A stretch of 63,233 nucleotides of DNA. It comes from Terriglobia bacterium. GTDB lineage: Bacteria; Acidobacteriota; Terriglobia; Bryobacterales; Bryobacteraceae. Shown piece after piece: positions 17,075-25,768 of this stretch. The stretch spans positions 1-63,233 of the forward strand of contig JAIQFI010000038.1 of NCBI GenBank assembly GCA_020073345.1, read 5' to 3'. A model generated the notes under the pieces. That model searched no databases, was not told where the DNA came from, and worked only from the letters and a program-made list of their open reading frames with translations. The position numbers and the translations under genes were made by a program. The stretch's first letter is position 1. The number at the start of each line of letters is the position of its first letter.

Positions 17075-18151
17075 ATGAAACGCCCTTGGCTCGCACGTCT
17101 CCTGCTACTGACTAGCCCGGCCTTCGCTCAGCAAAGCGCGCCTGAAATCGCCTTCGATTCCGTTCCGGACTTCCCCAAACTCCCGCCGGGGGTAAATTTC
17201 GGAGAGGTTCCGGGCGTGGCAGTGAACTCCAAAGGCCACGTCTTCGTGTTCACGCGCTCGAACAGCGCGAGCGGCCCGGCCTATGCTCCGGCGGCGGCGC
17301 AATTGTTAGAGTTTGGTCCCGACGGCGAATTCGTGGGCGAAGTCGGAAGGGGCCTTTATGCCTGGTCCTTTGCTCACTCCGTTCGCATCGACAAGGACGA
17401 CAATATCTGGGCGATCGACAAGGGCTCGGATATGATCGTTAAGTTTAACCCCGCCGGCCGCGTGGTGTGGGTGTTCGGCCGAAGAAAAGAATCGGCGGAC
17501 GACGAGGCCAAACCGTGGGAGCATGTCGATCCGCCGCTTGCAGCCGTCGACGGACTCTTCCTTCAACCGACCGATGTCGCATGGGACTCCAGCGGCAACA
17601 TTTACATCACCGACGGCTATATCAACTCGCGCGTCGCCAAGTTCGACCAGAACGGCGATTGGGTGAAATCCTGGGGCACCAAGGGTACCGGGCCTGGGCA
17701 ATTCAACCTGCCTCATGCCATTGCGATCGATCGCAACAACAACATCTATGTCGGCGATCGCTCGAACCGGCGCATCCAGGTCTTTGACACCGAAGGAAAA
17801 TTCTTGCGCATGTTCACGATTGACGTGCCTCCGGATCCCAAGACCCGAGCCGTCAACGGCAACACCCCGACCGGTCAGCGTCTGGCGCAGGTGATCGGGG
17901 CGCCCAATTCGCTGTGCATTACGTCGGGACCAAACCAAGTGCTTTTCGTCGGGGAATCGACCTATCCCGGGCGGATCTTCAAACTTTCCCTCGACGGCAA
18001 AGTGCTCGGGGTGATCGGCCGCTCCGGACGTCAGCTCAAACAGTTCTCCGGCGCCCACGCGCTCGCATGTCCCTCGGAAAACGAAATCTATGCCGCCGAA
18101 ACTTCCAATTGGCGTGTGCAGAAGCTGATTTTGCGTCCGCCGCAGAAATGA
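17075..18151 (+). CDS. Secreted NHL-repeat beta-propeller protein
   Basis: ATG 17075 is chosen because TGGAGGA lies at 17063-17069; a start at 17036 would lack this site and hide the signal peptide (MKRPWLARLLLLTSPAFAQQ). The 358 residues form six or so NHL blades, e.g. GVAVNSKGHVFVF, SVRIDKDDNIWAIDKGSD, DVAWDSSGNIYITDGYINSRV and AIAIDRNNNIYVGDRSNRRIQVF. The family resembles the lyase half of peptidyl-alpha-amidating enzymes, but no catalytic claim is made. It is probably periplasmic and a binding scaffold. It is convergent with the M19 gene, 10 bases apart. Confidence 0.85.
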   Translation: MKRPWLARLLLLTSPAFAQQSAPEIAFDSVPDFPKLPPGVNFGEVPGVAVNSKGHVFVFTRSNSASGPAYAPAAAQLLEFGPDGEFVGEVGRGLYAWSFAHSVRIDKDDNIWAIDKGSDMIVKFNPAGRVVWVFGRRKESADDEAKPWEHVDPPLAAVDGLFLQPTDVAWDSSGNIYITDGYINSRVAKFDQNGDWVKSWGTKGTGPGQFNLPHAIAIDRNNNIYVGDRSNRRIQVFDTEGKFLRMFTIDVPPDPKTRAVNGNTPTGQRLAQVIGAPNSLCITSGPNQVLFVGESTYPGRIFKLSLDGKVLGVIGRSGRQLKQFSGAHALACPSENEIYAAETSNWRVQKLILRPPQK

Positions 18152-18161
18152 CGTGCAGTCG

Positions 18162-19292
18162 CTATCGCTTTGACTGCACGGACTTGCCCGCCCTTTGCGC
18201 TTCGCCCCAGACACGCAGGAAATTCCCACCCCAGAGCTTGGCGATGTCGCGCTCGGAGTAGCCGCGGCGGAGTAGTTCCACAGTCACGTTTTGTGCCTCG
18301 CCTTCGTTCTGCCAGCCGGCGACACCGCCTCCATGATTGAAATCCGAGGCAATTCCAACATGATCCATGCCTATTTTCTTCACAGCGTAAACGATCCCAT
18401 CCACCAACTGGGCAACGGTGGCCGGCGGTGCCGGCTGTGCGCTCTCCGCCGCCGGCGGCTTACGTAAATAGTTGCTGAAGGCCACTACCTGAACCACTCC
18501 GCCGTTCTTCCGGATTAGTTCGAGTTCCTCGTCGCTCAGGTTGCGCGGTGCGTCCACGATGGCCTTGATCCCGGAATGTGACGCGACTACGGGAGCTTTC
18601 GTGAGGCTGAGAACCTGCTTCAAGGCCGCAGTCGTAAGCTGGGAAACATCGATGAGCATGCCCAGCTCATTAAGGCGCGGGATGCCCTTTTTTCCGAGAT
18701 CGGAGAGCCCACCGTGCTCCTCCGGCTTATCCTTCAGCGCGGCAGTCGGGCGTGAGGAATCCGACCAGTCGTTATTGCCTGCATGCGTGTAGCCCAGAAC
18801 TCGTACGCCACGCTTGTACCATTCGTCCAACTGAGACAGATCGGAGCCAAGCGGGTAGGCATTCAGAAGGCTGATCACCACGGCGAACTTGCCCTGTGCG
18901 GCGATGCGGCGTACATCGTCGGGGGAGTAGGCAATCGCCGCGCGATTCGAATTCGCCTCGGCTACCGCTTTGATCAAGCTGTACTTCTTCCCGGCGTCCT
19001 CCCTGGCTTTGGCATAGCCTTCCGTCGTACGCGGCCCCTGTGGCACGAACACGGCAAGCGCCGCACCTTTCAATTGCCCGCGGAACGCTTTGGGCAGATC
19101 AAACTGCGTTTTCCCATCTTCGGCTGCACCGGTATAGTCAAACGGAAGGTCCAGGTGACTGTCAAACGCGACGATTCGCTTATGAATCTCGGCGGCTTTA
19201 TTCAGTAGTTTGGCGTCCGCTGCACCATCAGCGGCGAATACCGGCACGGCAACCGATAACACGGCTGCGGAAAGTATGGCGGCAAGCCTCAT
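18162..19292 (-). CDS. M19 (renal dipeptidase) family homologue lacking two metal ligands
   Basis: The 376-residue protein has a signal peptide (MRLAAILSAAVLSVAVPVFA) and the M19 barrel: FDSHLDLPFDY, THAGNNDWSDSS, LIDVSQL, VVASHSGIKAI, VGIASDFNHGGG and LWGGNFLRVW. HxD, the second histidine (SHSG) and the late aspartate remain. The bridging glutamate expected in an IENGYP-like strand is leucine here (ISLLNAYPLG, about residue 140), and the histidine expected in DVSH is glutamine (DVSQ, about 215). It may therefore be inactive or use a different metal arrangement. It precedes the GlcG/HbpS-like gene's 3' side in the same direction (33-base gap). Confidence 0.85.
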   Translation of the reverse strand: MRLAAILSAAVLSVAVPVFAADGAADAKLLNKAAEIHKRIVAFDSHLDLPFDYTGAAEDGKTQFDLPKAFRGQLKGAALAVFVPQGPRTTEGYAKAREDAGKKYSLIKAVAEANSNRAAIAYSPDDVRRIAAQGKFAVVISLLNAYPLGSDLSQLDEWYKRGVRVLGYTHAGNNDWSDSSRPTAALKDKPEEHGGLSDLGKKGIPRLNELGMLIDVSQLTTAALKQVLSLTKAPVVASHSGIKAIVDAPRNLSDEELELIRKNGGVVQVVAFSNYLRKPPAAESAQPAPPATVAQLVDGIVYAVKKIGMDHVGIASDFNHGGGVAGWQNEGEAQNVTVELLRRGYSERDIAKLWGGNFLRVWGEAQRAGKSVQSKR

Positions 19293-19325
19293 CGTCGTTC
19301 TCCTCTTTCAACCGTGACTCGTACA

Positions 19326-19871
19326 TTACCGTGCCGAAGAAGCGGCTTGTCCGTTGAACACCGCGTCGATCGCCGCCTGGGCGCATTTTTCGCCGTCGGC
19401 GCCGGACACGCCCATCGCGCCTATGACTTGGCCATTGACCACGACGGGAAGCGCGCCCGGTTGTGGGAAGTCGTTCATGAAGGTCGGCGCCAAATTCTCG
19501 CCGCTTCGGACCATCTTGTTGGTTTCCGAGGTGGGGCGCCGCCAGCGCAAGGCCGACTTCGCCTTCAGCAGGGCGGTGTCGATCGCGTTCATCGGCGCGC
19601 CTTCCATGGCGTGCGACTCGATGAGATTGCCGCCCCAATCCAGAATCGCGATCGCTACGATCTGCTTGTTCTGCTCGGCCCAAGCGCTGCAGGCGTCCAC
19701 TAAGGCACGGGCGCCGGCGCTCGAGATGACTTTGATATCCCTGGTCGCCTTGAGATTATTCGCCGCTTGCTTCGCTGGCACTGAGCGTGCCGGTTGCTGA
19801 GCGCGCGACGGTGCGAGTAGGGACAGCGTCAGTCCTGTGACGATTCCTGAGATAACAAGAATGTTCCTCAC
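19326..19871 (-). CDS. GlcG/HbpS-family secreted protein
   Basis: GTG 19871 is preceded by GAGGAGGG, five bases away; an ATG at 19886 has no such site. The 181 residues begin with a signal peptide (ISGIVTGLTLSLLAPSRAQQ). The mature domain shows GARALVDACSAWA, VAIAILDWGGNLI, LLKAKSALRWRRPTSE, PGALPVVVNGQVIGAMGVSG and CAQAAIDAV, typical of the GlcG/HbpS (haem-degrading/binding) fold. Ligand not predicted. It is probably co-transcribed with the M19-like gene. Confidence 0.85.
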   Translation of the reverse strand: MRNILVISGIVTGLTLSLLAPSRAQQPARSVPAKQAANNLKATRDIKVISSAGARALVDACSAWAEQNKQIVAIAILDWGGNLIESHAMEGAPMNAIDTALLKAKSALRWRRPTSETNKMVRSGENLAPTFMNDFPQPGALPVVVNGQVIGAMGVSGADGEKCAQAAIDAVFNGQAASSAR

Positions 19872-19886
19872 GTCAACCCTCCTCAA

Positions 19887-20228
19887 ACCCCGTACGCACT
19901 ATGGTGCAGGCGTTCGGAGCGGTCTTTTCCCGGTTCAAGCAATCCTAATGCTACTGAATCTGGCGAGTCGACATGCGTTGCTCACACGCTCCCCAAAAAA
20001 TGCGGACCGTTCTTGATGACGCCTGCCGGGGGACTAGGGTAACCCCTAGTATTTTGCCAGCCAATCCTGTATGATCGGGGCGGCTCGATCTAAGCTTACG
20101 GTCGAACAGCGCCGCTAGGTGGTGGTCGCTGCGTGGGAAGGCAAGCTTTCAATGATTGACTGACCTGACTGGGGGCGCAACCGAGATTCACGAACGCGTG
20201 GAGCGGTGTCGCAGAAGGGAGGGCGTCC
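19887..20228. other. Intergenic region with one strong inverted repeat
   Basis: These 342 bases between two divergent genes have no frame I would call a gene. The only clear structure is the ACTAGGG/CCCTAGT repeat at 20033-20050. An AT-rich patch follows it (tattttgcc). The last part, from 20100, is GC-rich with no obvious promoter. AGGGAGGG near 20217-20224 serves the next gene. Confidence 0.4.
20033..20050. promoter_or_regulatory. ACTAGGG-TAAC-CCCTAGT inverted repeat, candidate operator
   Basis: Seven-base perfect arms flank a 4-base spacer in the gap before the small protein at 20229. The symmetry and short spacer suit a dimeric regulator, and the short loop is poor for a terminator without a U-tract. 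No regulator gene is adjacent. Confidence 0.45.
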
Positions 20229-20549
20229 GTGCAATATCTCCTGACTCTTCCGATGATGGTGCTCGCCTTCAAGGACAACCATCAAGCCGCTGTCACTATT
20301 CCAGCGGGAAAGTTCATCGAGGTTGTCGGTCCCGTCGAGGATGACGATCGCTTCTTGGTTATTAAGGCGGAGGATGGGCAGTTCCACATCTTCGCTTCGG
20401 ATCTTGCGGACCGAGCAACCCCAGTTGTTGCTCGCGAGACGGAGCCAAGCTTTTCGAAGGAGAGTCCCGCATCAAATCCGAACCCAAAAGAGGAGCGCAC
20501 CGGCGAGCCGTTGCTGGACGTAGTGAGTTTTTCCACTCTGTCCAAGTGA
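20229..20549 (+). CDS. Small unknown protein
   Basis: GTG 20229 follows a GGAGGG site and gives 106 residues. The first ~60 form a compact beta domain (LAFKDNHQAAVTIPAGKFIEVVG, DDRFLVIKAEDGQFHIFASDLADR); the rest is disordered and Ser/Pro/Glu-rich. It resembles small acidobacterial proteins of unknown role. It stands alone, with 80 bases to the convergent cupin gene. Confidence 0.6.
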   Translation: MQYLLTLPMMVLAFKDNHQAAVTIPAGKFIEVVGPVEDDDRFLVIKAEDGQFHIFASDLADRATPVVARETEPSFSKESPASNPNPKEERTGEPLLDVVSFSTLSK

Positions 20550-20629
20550 GAGCGTATCGCTCGCCACTCGCCCTGGTGGGTGATCCTCGGACGTGGACGG
20601 TGCGGGCCTCGCGGTCGAGAGCGGCTTGA

Positions 20630-21085
20630 CTACTGCTTAGGCGTGATTTTAACCACCATCGCGGTGAAGCTCTTCCCCGGCTCGACAATGAACTGGTGCA
20701 CGGTGTTCGCGGGAATGTAAAGGATGTCGCCTGCGGCGATGGGGTACCTGGTTCCGCCTTCAATCGACTTGCCCCGCACTTCGTCTGGGCCGCTAGGCTT
20801 GCCCTCGATCATTTTGCCGCCAACCAGGACAGTGCCTTCCCCGGATCGGATCAACAGCAGGTCCGCCAGCTTTTCGTGCAGTTCAGCCTCTCCATTTCCG
20901 TTGCGGAAAGCAACGAACGCGGAGTCGAGCATGCGCTCGGTTCCCAGGTGCCGGTCCGCGTTGAGCTTGGATAGCGCCAGCTTATCGAAATCCTTCTGTT
21001 GAGCCGCGCTCCAGAACATGGGCTGAGCGGGATCGGCGGCCAGGATACAGAGGCAAGTTGTAAGCGCAAGCAGAGTGGTTTTCAT
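20630..21085 (-). CDS. Secreted cupin-domain protein
   Basis: The 151 residues start with a signal peptide (MKTTLLALTTCLCILAADP). A single cupin barrel follows: ELHEKLADLLLIRSGEGTVLVGG, then YPIAAGDILYIPANTVHQFIVEPG. The metal motif is reduced: one histidine in AELHEK and one in NTVHQF are present. Ligand or reaction unknown. It ends convergent with the small gene at 20229 and follows the M28 peptidase gene in the same direction. Confidence 0.8.
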   Translation of the reverse strand: MKTTLLALTTCLCILAADPAQPMFWSAAQQKDFDKLALSKLNADRHLGTERMLDSAFVAFRNGNGEAELHEKLADLLLIRSGEGTVLVGGKMIEGKPSGPDEVRGKSIEGGTRYPIAAGDILYIPANTVHQFIVEPGKSFTAMVVKITPKQ

Positions 21086-21123
21086 ACTGCGGCCAGTATA
21101 CGCCTTCCCGGTGGATCGTGGAC

Positions 21124-21960
21124 CTATTCGAGTTTCTGATCTAGCACTGCCAAGTAAGCGGCTAGAAGGCGATACGTTCGGTAGTACTCATCGAGATGTA
21201 CGGCTTCGATTGTATCCGCCTTGGAATGGAGGATCTTCAAGGTCTCCTGGGTGACGGAATGCACCGTGATGGCGGGGATTTTCTGTTGCCTGAAGGGCTC
21301 TGAGTCAGAAGTACCCACATTGTCCACGTTCATACCGGCCACAGGCAGATCCAGGGCCTTGGCCACTCCACCGAGCAGCCCCACAAGATTCTGGTCAGCA
21401 TGACTTGTCCATACCTTGGTCTCGGACAATCCTAGTGAATCCAAGTTAACCATTGCTCTCACTCGCTGACGTCGATCTCCAAGTTGCTTAACGAACCCTA
21501 AAGAACCGTGTAGTCCGGTCTCTTCGCCGCTGAATGCCACAAAAACGTAGGTGTGCAGTCGAGGGGTCGCCGCAAGACCTTGATACAGGCTGGACAGTAG
21601 GGCCGCACCGGTCCAATTGTCGACGACTCCATTACCAGCCTCCACAAGGTCAAAATGGGCGCCGACGACGATGATCGAATCGGTGGTACTACCCAAAGTG
21701 CAGAGTACGTTGGGAGCTTTAGCTCCTTTCACTGTTTGTTCAGTAAGCGCGTCGCCGGTACATCCCGCCTCTTCGAATAATCGGCGTACCGCGGGTTCGC
21801 GTTCTGCATTCTTCCGAGCGTAGGCGCCAAGCCGGTCCTGGACCACCTTTTTCGGCGCGAGGCTGTACTGAAACGGCGAGTCGTTGGTCTGCTGAGCTAC
21901 TCCGTGACTCGCGGCTGCCAATAGGATATATATCGGCAATGCAGATTTAATAGCCCGCAT
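21124..21960 (-). CDS. M28-family zinc aminopeptidase, exported
   Basis: This protein has 278 residues. The signal peptide is KSALPIYILLAAASHGVAQQ. The five M28 zinc ligands are visible: His in VVGAHFD, bridging Asp in GVVDNWTGA, the Glu pair in FSGEETGLHGS, Asp in NLDSLG and His in LHSKADT. The family removes N-terminal residues from peptides in the periplasm or outside. Length is typical of single-domain members. It lies 30 bases after the PQQ dehydrogenase stop in antisense gene order and 38 before the cupin gene, all on the minus strand. Confidence 0.9.
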   Translation of the reverse strand: MRAIKSALPIYILLAAASHGVAQQTNDSPFQYSLAPKKVVQDRLGAYARKNAEREPAVRRLFEEAGCTGDALTEQTVKGAKAPNVLCTLGSTTDSIIVVGAHFDLVEAGNGVVDNWTGAALLSSLYQGLAATPRLHTYVFVAFSGEETGLHGSLGFVKQLGDRRQRVRAMVNLDSLGLSETKVWTSHADQNLVGLLGGVAKALDLPVAGMNVDNVGTSDSEPFRQQKIPAITVHSVTQETLKILHSKADTIEAVHLDEYYRTYRLLAAYLAVLDQKLE

Positions 21961-21990
21961 AACAATGTTAAGCGTAGCATTTAAGACCGC

Positions 21991-23592
21991 CTACTGCCGC
22001 AACGCGTAGACAAATAGCACGCTGCCCGCGGCCACGGCAATGTACTGGCGATTGTTCACCATGTAGCTCATCGGGCCGCTATTCACCTGGCCGCCGAGGC
22101 TCTGCTTCCAAAGCAGGTTCCCGTTCTTGCCGTCGAGCGCGAAGAAGTAGCCGTCGCGCTCACCGCTGAACACGAGATCTGAGGCCGTCGAGAGGACGCC
22201 GGCCCAGGTGATGTCGGTCATCTTGTATTCCCATTTCATGTCGCCCGTCTTCGGATCGAACGCGCGGACGATGCCGAAGCCGTCCTCGGGCGTCTTGAGA
22301 TTGACCGCGAGATTGGGCTGCGCCATGGGTGTGTTCCCGGTGGCACGGCCGAATCCTGCGCCCTTGGCGAACATGGTGCCGCTGTTTTCCCAGCCAGGAA
22401 TATAAAACAGGCCCGTGTGGGGACTGAACGAAGGAGGATACCAGTTGGTCCCGCCCAGGCCGTTGGGTTGAATCAGCACGGGCGTGGCGCTATCCTGCTG
22501 CCCCGGAGTGCGCATGGGACGGCCCTTCTCATCGAATCCCGTCAGCCAGTTCGCTTTGACGAAAGGCTTGCCTAGCAGGAACTGGCCGCTGGTCCGGTCG
22601 AGCACGTAGAACACGCCGTTACGATTGGCCCACATCATGACTTTGCGCGGACGGCCCTGATAGTCGATGTCGGCCAGCACAGGGACCTGCGTGGAGTCGT
22701 AATCCATCGTGTCGTGCGGCGTGAACTGGTAATACCACTTGAGCTTGCCCGTGTCGGCATCCAGAGCGACCACCGAATCGCTATACAGGTTGTCACCGAG
22801 GCGGACGTCGCCATTGGTGTCGGGCGCCGGATTGCCGATGCCCCAGTAGGTGAGATTGGAATCGGGATCGTAGGCGCCGACGTTCCAGACGGCTGCGCCG
22901 CCGGTTTTCCAGGAATCGCCCGACCAAGTTTCATTGCCCGGCTCGCCCGGCCCAGGGATGGTGTAAAAGCGCCAAACTTCTTTGCCCGTCTTCGCATCGA
23001 ATGCCGCGATCGAGCTGCGGATGGGACCGTCGCCGCCTGCCAGGCCGACGATGACTTTGTCTTTCACGATCAGAGGGGCGTGCGTGATCGCATATCGATC
23101 CGCGGCGTTACCGACGGTCGAGTTCCAGAGAATCTTTCCGTTCGAGGCATCAATCGCGAGCAGATGCGCGTCGAGCGTTCCCATGTAGAGCGTGTCGCCC
23201 AAAATGGCCAAGCCGCGATTCACACGTCCACAGCAAGGGCGCGCTTCGGGCGCGGGCGTGTACGGAAGTGTCCAGAAGATGCGCCCCGTGACGGCGTCCA
23301 GCGCGTAGACATCGTTGGGAGCCTGGATGGTGTAGAGAATCCCGTCGACCACTAGCGCCGTGGTCTCGAACTTCTCGATCGAGCGGGCCTGCCAGACCCA
23401 TTGCAGCTCGAGGTTCTTCACATTGGCGGGGGTGATCTGGCTCAGCGGACTATAGCGCTGGCCGCCGACGGTTCCGGAATACGTGAGCCAATTCTGGGGT
23501 TCCCGGTCGGCGTGCAGGATGCGATCGAAAGTGACACCCTGGGCCCACACGGATCCGCTTACAGAAACCAGCAGGAGCGCGCGAAAGAGCAT
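21991..23592 (-). CDS. PQQ-dependent alcohol dehydrogenase-type quinoprotein
   Basis: The protein has 533 residues, a signal peptide (MLFRALLLVSVSGSVWAQ) and an eight-bladed propeller. Diagnostic are the adjacent cysteines in ARPCCGRVNRG (about 118-119), which in this family form a vicinal disulfide over PQQ. Also seen are YWGIGNPAPDTNGDVRLGDN, DSVVALDADTGKLKWYYQF, THDxxDYDS-like TPHDTMDYDST and NRNGVFYVLDR. No CxxCH is present, so there is no fused cytochrome c domain; an electron acceptor must be supplied elsewhere. It probably oxidises alcohols or sugars in the periplasm. It follows the doxX-like gene by 22 bases. Confidence 0.9.
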   Translation of the reverse strand: MLFRALLLVSVSGSVWAQGVTFDRILHADREPQNWLTYSGTVGGQRYSPLSQITPANVKNLELQWVWQARSIEKFETTALVVDGILYTIQAPNDVYALDAVTGRIFWTLPYTPAPEARPCCGRVNRGLAILGDTLYMGTLDAHLLAIDASNGKILWNSTVGNAADRYAITHAPLIVKDKVIVGLAGGDGPIRSSIAAFDAKTGKEVWRFYTIPGPGEPGNETWSGDSWKTGGAAVWNVGAYDPDSNLTYWGIGNPAPDTNGDVRLGDNLYSDSVVALDADTGKLKWYYQFTPHDTMDYDSTQVPVLADIDYQGRPRKVMMWANRNGVFYVLDRTSGQFLLGKPFVKANWLTGFDEKGRPMRTPGQQDSATPVLIQPNGLGGTNWYPPSFSPHTGLFYIPGWENSGTMFAKGAGFGRATGNTPMAQPNLAVNLKTPEDGFGIVRAFDPKTGDMKWEYKMTDITWAGVLSTASDLVFSGERDGYFFALDGKNGNLLWKQSLGGQVNSGPMSYMVNNRQYIAVAAGSVLFVYALRQ

Positions 23593-23614
23593 GCTCTACA
23601 GCATATACCGGCAG

Positions 23615-23979
23615 CTATAGCGGCGCTAGCCGCCAGCGGCCGTAGGCGACGAACGCCGCAAGAACTGTCGTCACCGCGGGGAGTACCGCCGTTGCGATCA
23701 TACCGCCCATCAGCGTAACCACGGTCGCGCCGATTACGATGATCGTCAGGCATGCAGCGGCCAGAGGAGTCAGGCCCGGCTTGATGTGCACGAGTCCCGG
23801 GAGGATGAGACCAATCGCTCCGAGCACCTCGCAGGCGCCGATGAAGTGCAGAAACGAGATCGAAAGCCACGCCGGCATGCCCTGGGTCATCTGCTCCGCC
23901 GGCCCACGAACTTCGCTCCTCCGGCGAACAAAAAAATAAGCGCGAGCAGTATCTGAATCGTCCACAGGATTTTCGTCAA
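23615..23979 (-). pseudogene. DoxX-like membrane protein gene with 1-base frameshift
   Basis: From TTG 23979, which overlaps the upstream stop in TTGA, the frame reads TKILWTIQILLALIFLFAGGAKFVG. It then must shift by one base near 23900-23905 to continue GPAEQMTQGMPAWLSISFLHFIGACEVLGAIGLI and three more helices to the stop at 23615. Together these make a normal ~121-residue DoxX-like protein of four helices. The simplest lesion is loss of the third base of a Gly codon (GTG GGN CCG). The position at the end of an arsR-AHSA1 operon is the usual context for this family. A sequencing error is possible. Confidence 0.75.
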
Positions 23980-25415
23980 GATCGGTTGTCTCCCTGAGCG
24001 TCCGCGAGGTGCGCGGCAAGTTTGTCCAGCGTTCCGGTAAAACCTTGCAGCATCCAGTCGCGGCTGGCAGCGAAGGTGTTGCGTTCCTCTTCAGTCGCGT
24101 TTATCGGAAAACCAGTAACCGTCATGGTCGTCTTGCCGTCGTGCTCGGCCAATGTCATTGTATAAAGCATTTCGAGCGGCCAGGTGGGACTCTTGGGATT
24201 TCGCAGCGGATTCCCGTGCTCGTCCGTCTCCGAAACGACGCTGACAACGCGCTTCGGCGGAACGATTTCACGATACACCCATCGTCCCCACATGGTGTGG
24301 CCATCCGGCGCCCGCATCGAGTATTGGAATTGTCCGCCGGGCCGGAGATCCACGTTGCACGCCAGCGTAGTGAAACTTTTCGGACCCCACCAGTGAATCA
24401 AATGCTCCGGCCGGGTAACCGCGTTCCATACCAGATCGCGCGGTGCATCGAATACGCGTGAAACCAGGAGCTTCGGAATCCCCGCGGCTGTGTTTGCCAG
24501 GTGCTCCCCGAAACGATCCAGAGTCTGGTTCCCACCTTCAATGGCGTGATACTTGGCGACCACCATGTCGCGTTCCTCACGCGTTGTGAACAGCGACCGC
24601 ATGGTGAGCCGGGTCTTGCCGTCCTGATCAGCGAAGGTCACGGTCACGCGAAAATAGCCCGGTTCGCCTTCGTCGCCGTGATCGTAGACCAGCCGTTCGG
24701 GCCTTGCGATCTCCAGATAGACGATCTTGTTCGGATAGTCGACGCCGTCGGGGCCGTGCATGATGAAGCGCCAAACGCCGCCGGGTCTGACATTAATCTC
24801 GTGAGTTGTGGTCGTGAAGCCTTTCGGCCCCCACCAGGAACCGACGTGCTGGGGATCGGTCCACACCTGGAACACCAAGTCTCGCGGCGCATCGAAGACA
24901 CGCGTGATGACGATCTCCCGGCCGGAAGTCGTCTGCAGCGATTCCGCGAGGCGCTCCAGGCTCTGCGTCCAGCCCATCTCCATCCCCTTGAGGTAGTTCG
25001 CCGCGTATGCGACTATGGCCACTCCGCGCGTTTGAAGCGTGATTTTCGTTTTGCCGTTCTGATCGTCGAAGGTGACGGTGGTAAAGCCGGCGATGATTAC
25101 ACTGCCGTCCTTGTCCACGGCGTCGTTGGTGAAAACTAGCCGCTCGGGCGGTACGATCTCGCGATAGACACCCTGCGCGGGATGTTCGTTGCCATCCGGG
25201 GCGCACATGACGATCCTCCAAGCGCCGCCCGGTCTCACGTCCATCTGTTCCACGCGGCTGGTGAAGTGCTTGGGCCCCCACCATCGCCCCATGTGTTGCG
25301 GATCGGTCCATGCGCGGAACACCATCTTGCGCGGCGCATCGAAGACACGGGTGATGACCACCTCTCGTTCCATTGGGTTCGAGGCGGGACTAGTGCTTGG
25401 GTTGCTTGCGGCCAT
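23976..25415 (-). CDS. Triple AHSA1/SRPBCC domain fusion protein
   Basis: The 479 residues contain three complete AHSA1-type domains at about 17-160, 164-308 and 312-470. Each opens with (T/S)RVFDAPR and repeats WWGPK.FT, (D/N)(V/L)RPGG and a YREI/YLEI..P.R(L/V)V strand. Most relatives have one domain; three in tandem suggest successive duplication or fusion of neighbouring genes. The fold binds hydrophobic ligands in a deep cavity. AAGGAG precedes ATG 25415, inside the 3' end of arsR (26-base overlap). Ligand unknown. Confidence 0.9.
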   Translation of the reverse strand: MAASNPSTSPASNPMEREVVITRVFDAPRKMVFRAWTDPQHMGRWWGPKHFTSRVEQMDVRPGGAWRIVMCAPDGNEHPAQGVYREIVPPERLVFTNDAVDKDGSVIIAGFTTVTFDDQNGKTKITLQTRGVAIVAYAANYLKGMEMGWTQSLERLAESLQTTSGREIVITRVFDAPRDLVFQVWTDPQHVGSWWGPKGFTTTTHEINVRPGGVWRFIMHGPDGVDYPNKIVYLEIARPERLVYDHGDEGEPGYFRVTVTFADQDGKTRLTMRSLFTTREERDMVVAKYHAIEGGNQTLDRFGEHLANTAAGIPKLLVSRVFDAPRDLVWNAVTRPEHLIHWWGPKSFTTLACNVDLRPGGQFQYSMRAPDGHTMWGRWVYREIVPPKRVVSVVSETDEHGNPLRNPKSPTWPLEMLYTMTLAEHDGKTTMTVTGFPINATEEERNTFAASRDWMLQGFTGTLDKLAAHLADAQGDNRS

Positions 25416-25764
25416 GCTTCTTCTCCTTAGTCTTGAGTTCTTGATGTTTTAACTGGCGCAGGTAATCGTCCAGGCGATCGAGGCTCTGCTCCCAGAAACG
25501 GCGGTAGTGCTCCACCCAATCGGCGACTTCCTTGAGCCGGCTGGCTTCGAGGCGGCACGGCCTCCATTGAGCATCGCGGCTGCGGGCGATCAGGCCGGCA
25601 TGCTCTAGCACCTTGAGGTGCTTGGAGATCGCGGGCATGCTCATGTCGAAAGGCTTGGCCAGTTCGGTGACAGGGGCCTCGCCCGAGGCCAAACGCGCCA
25701 GGATCGCGCGCCGGGTAGGATCGGCCAGGGCGGCGAAAGTGGAGCTGAGATGGTCGGGCGACAT
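25390..25764 (-). CDS. ArsR-family winged-helix repressor
   Basis: This 124-residue protein has the ArsR/SmtB-type winged helix: STFAALADPTRRAILARLASG, VTELAKPFDMSMPAISKHLKVLEHAGLI, then a C-terminal helix with WVEHYRRFWEQSLDRLDDYL. No metal-binding cysteines are present; this is the subgroup that sits beside AHSA1 genes. No Shine-Dalgarno precedes ATG 25764; the operator-like repeat runs almost to the start codon, so the message may be leaderless. It probably represses its own operon. Confidence 0.92.
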   Translation of the reverse strand: MSPDHLSSTFAALADPTRRAILARLASGEAPVTELAKPFDMSMPAISKHLKVLEHAGLIARSRDAQWRPCRLEASRLKEVADWVEHYRRFWEQSLDRLDDYLRQLKHQELKTKEKKHGRKQPKH

Positions 25765-25768
25765 TGGA

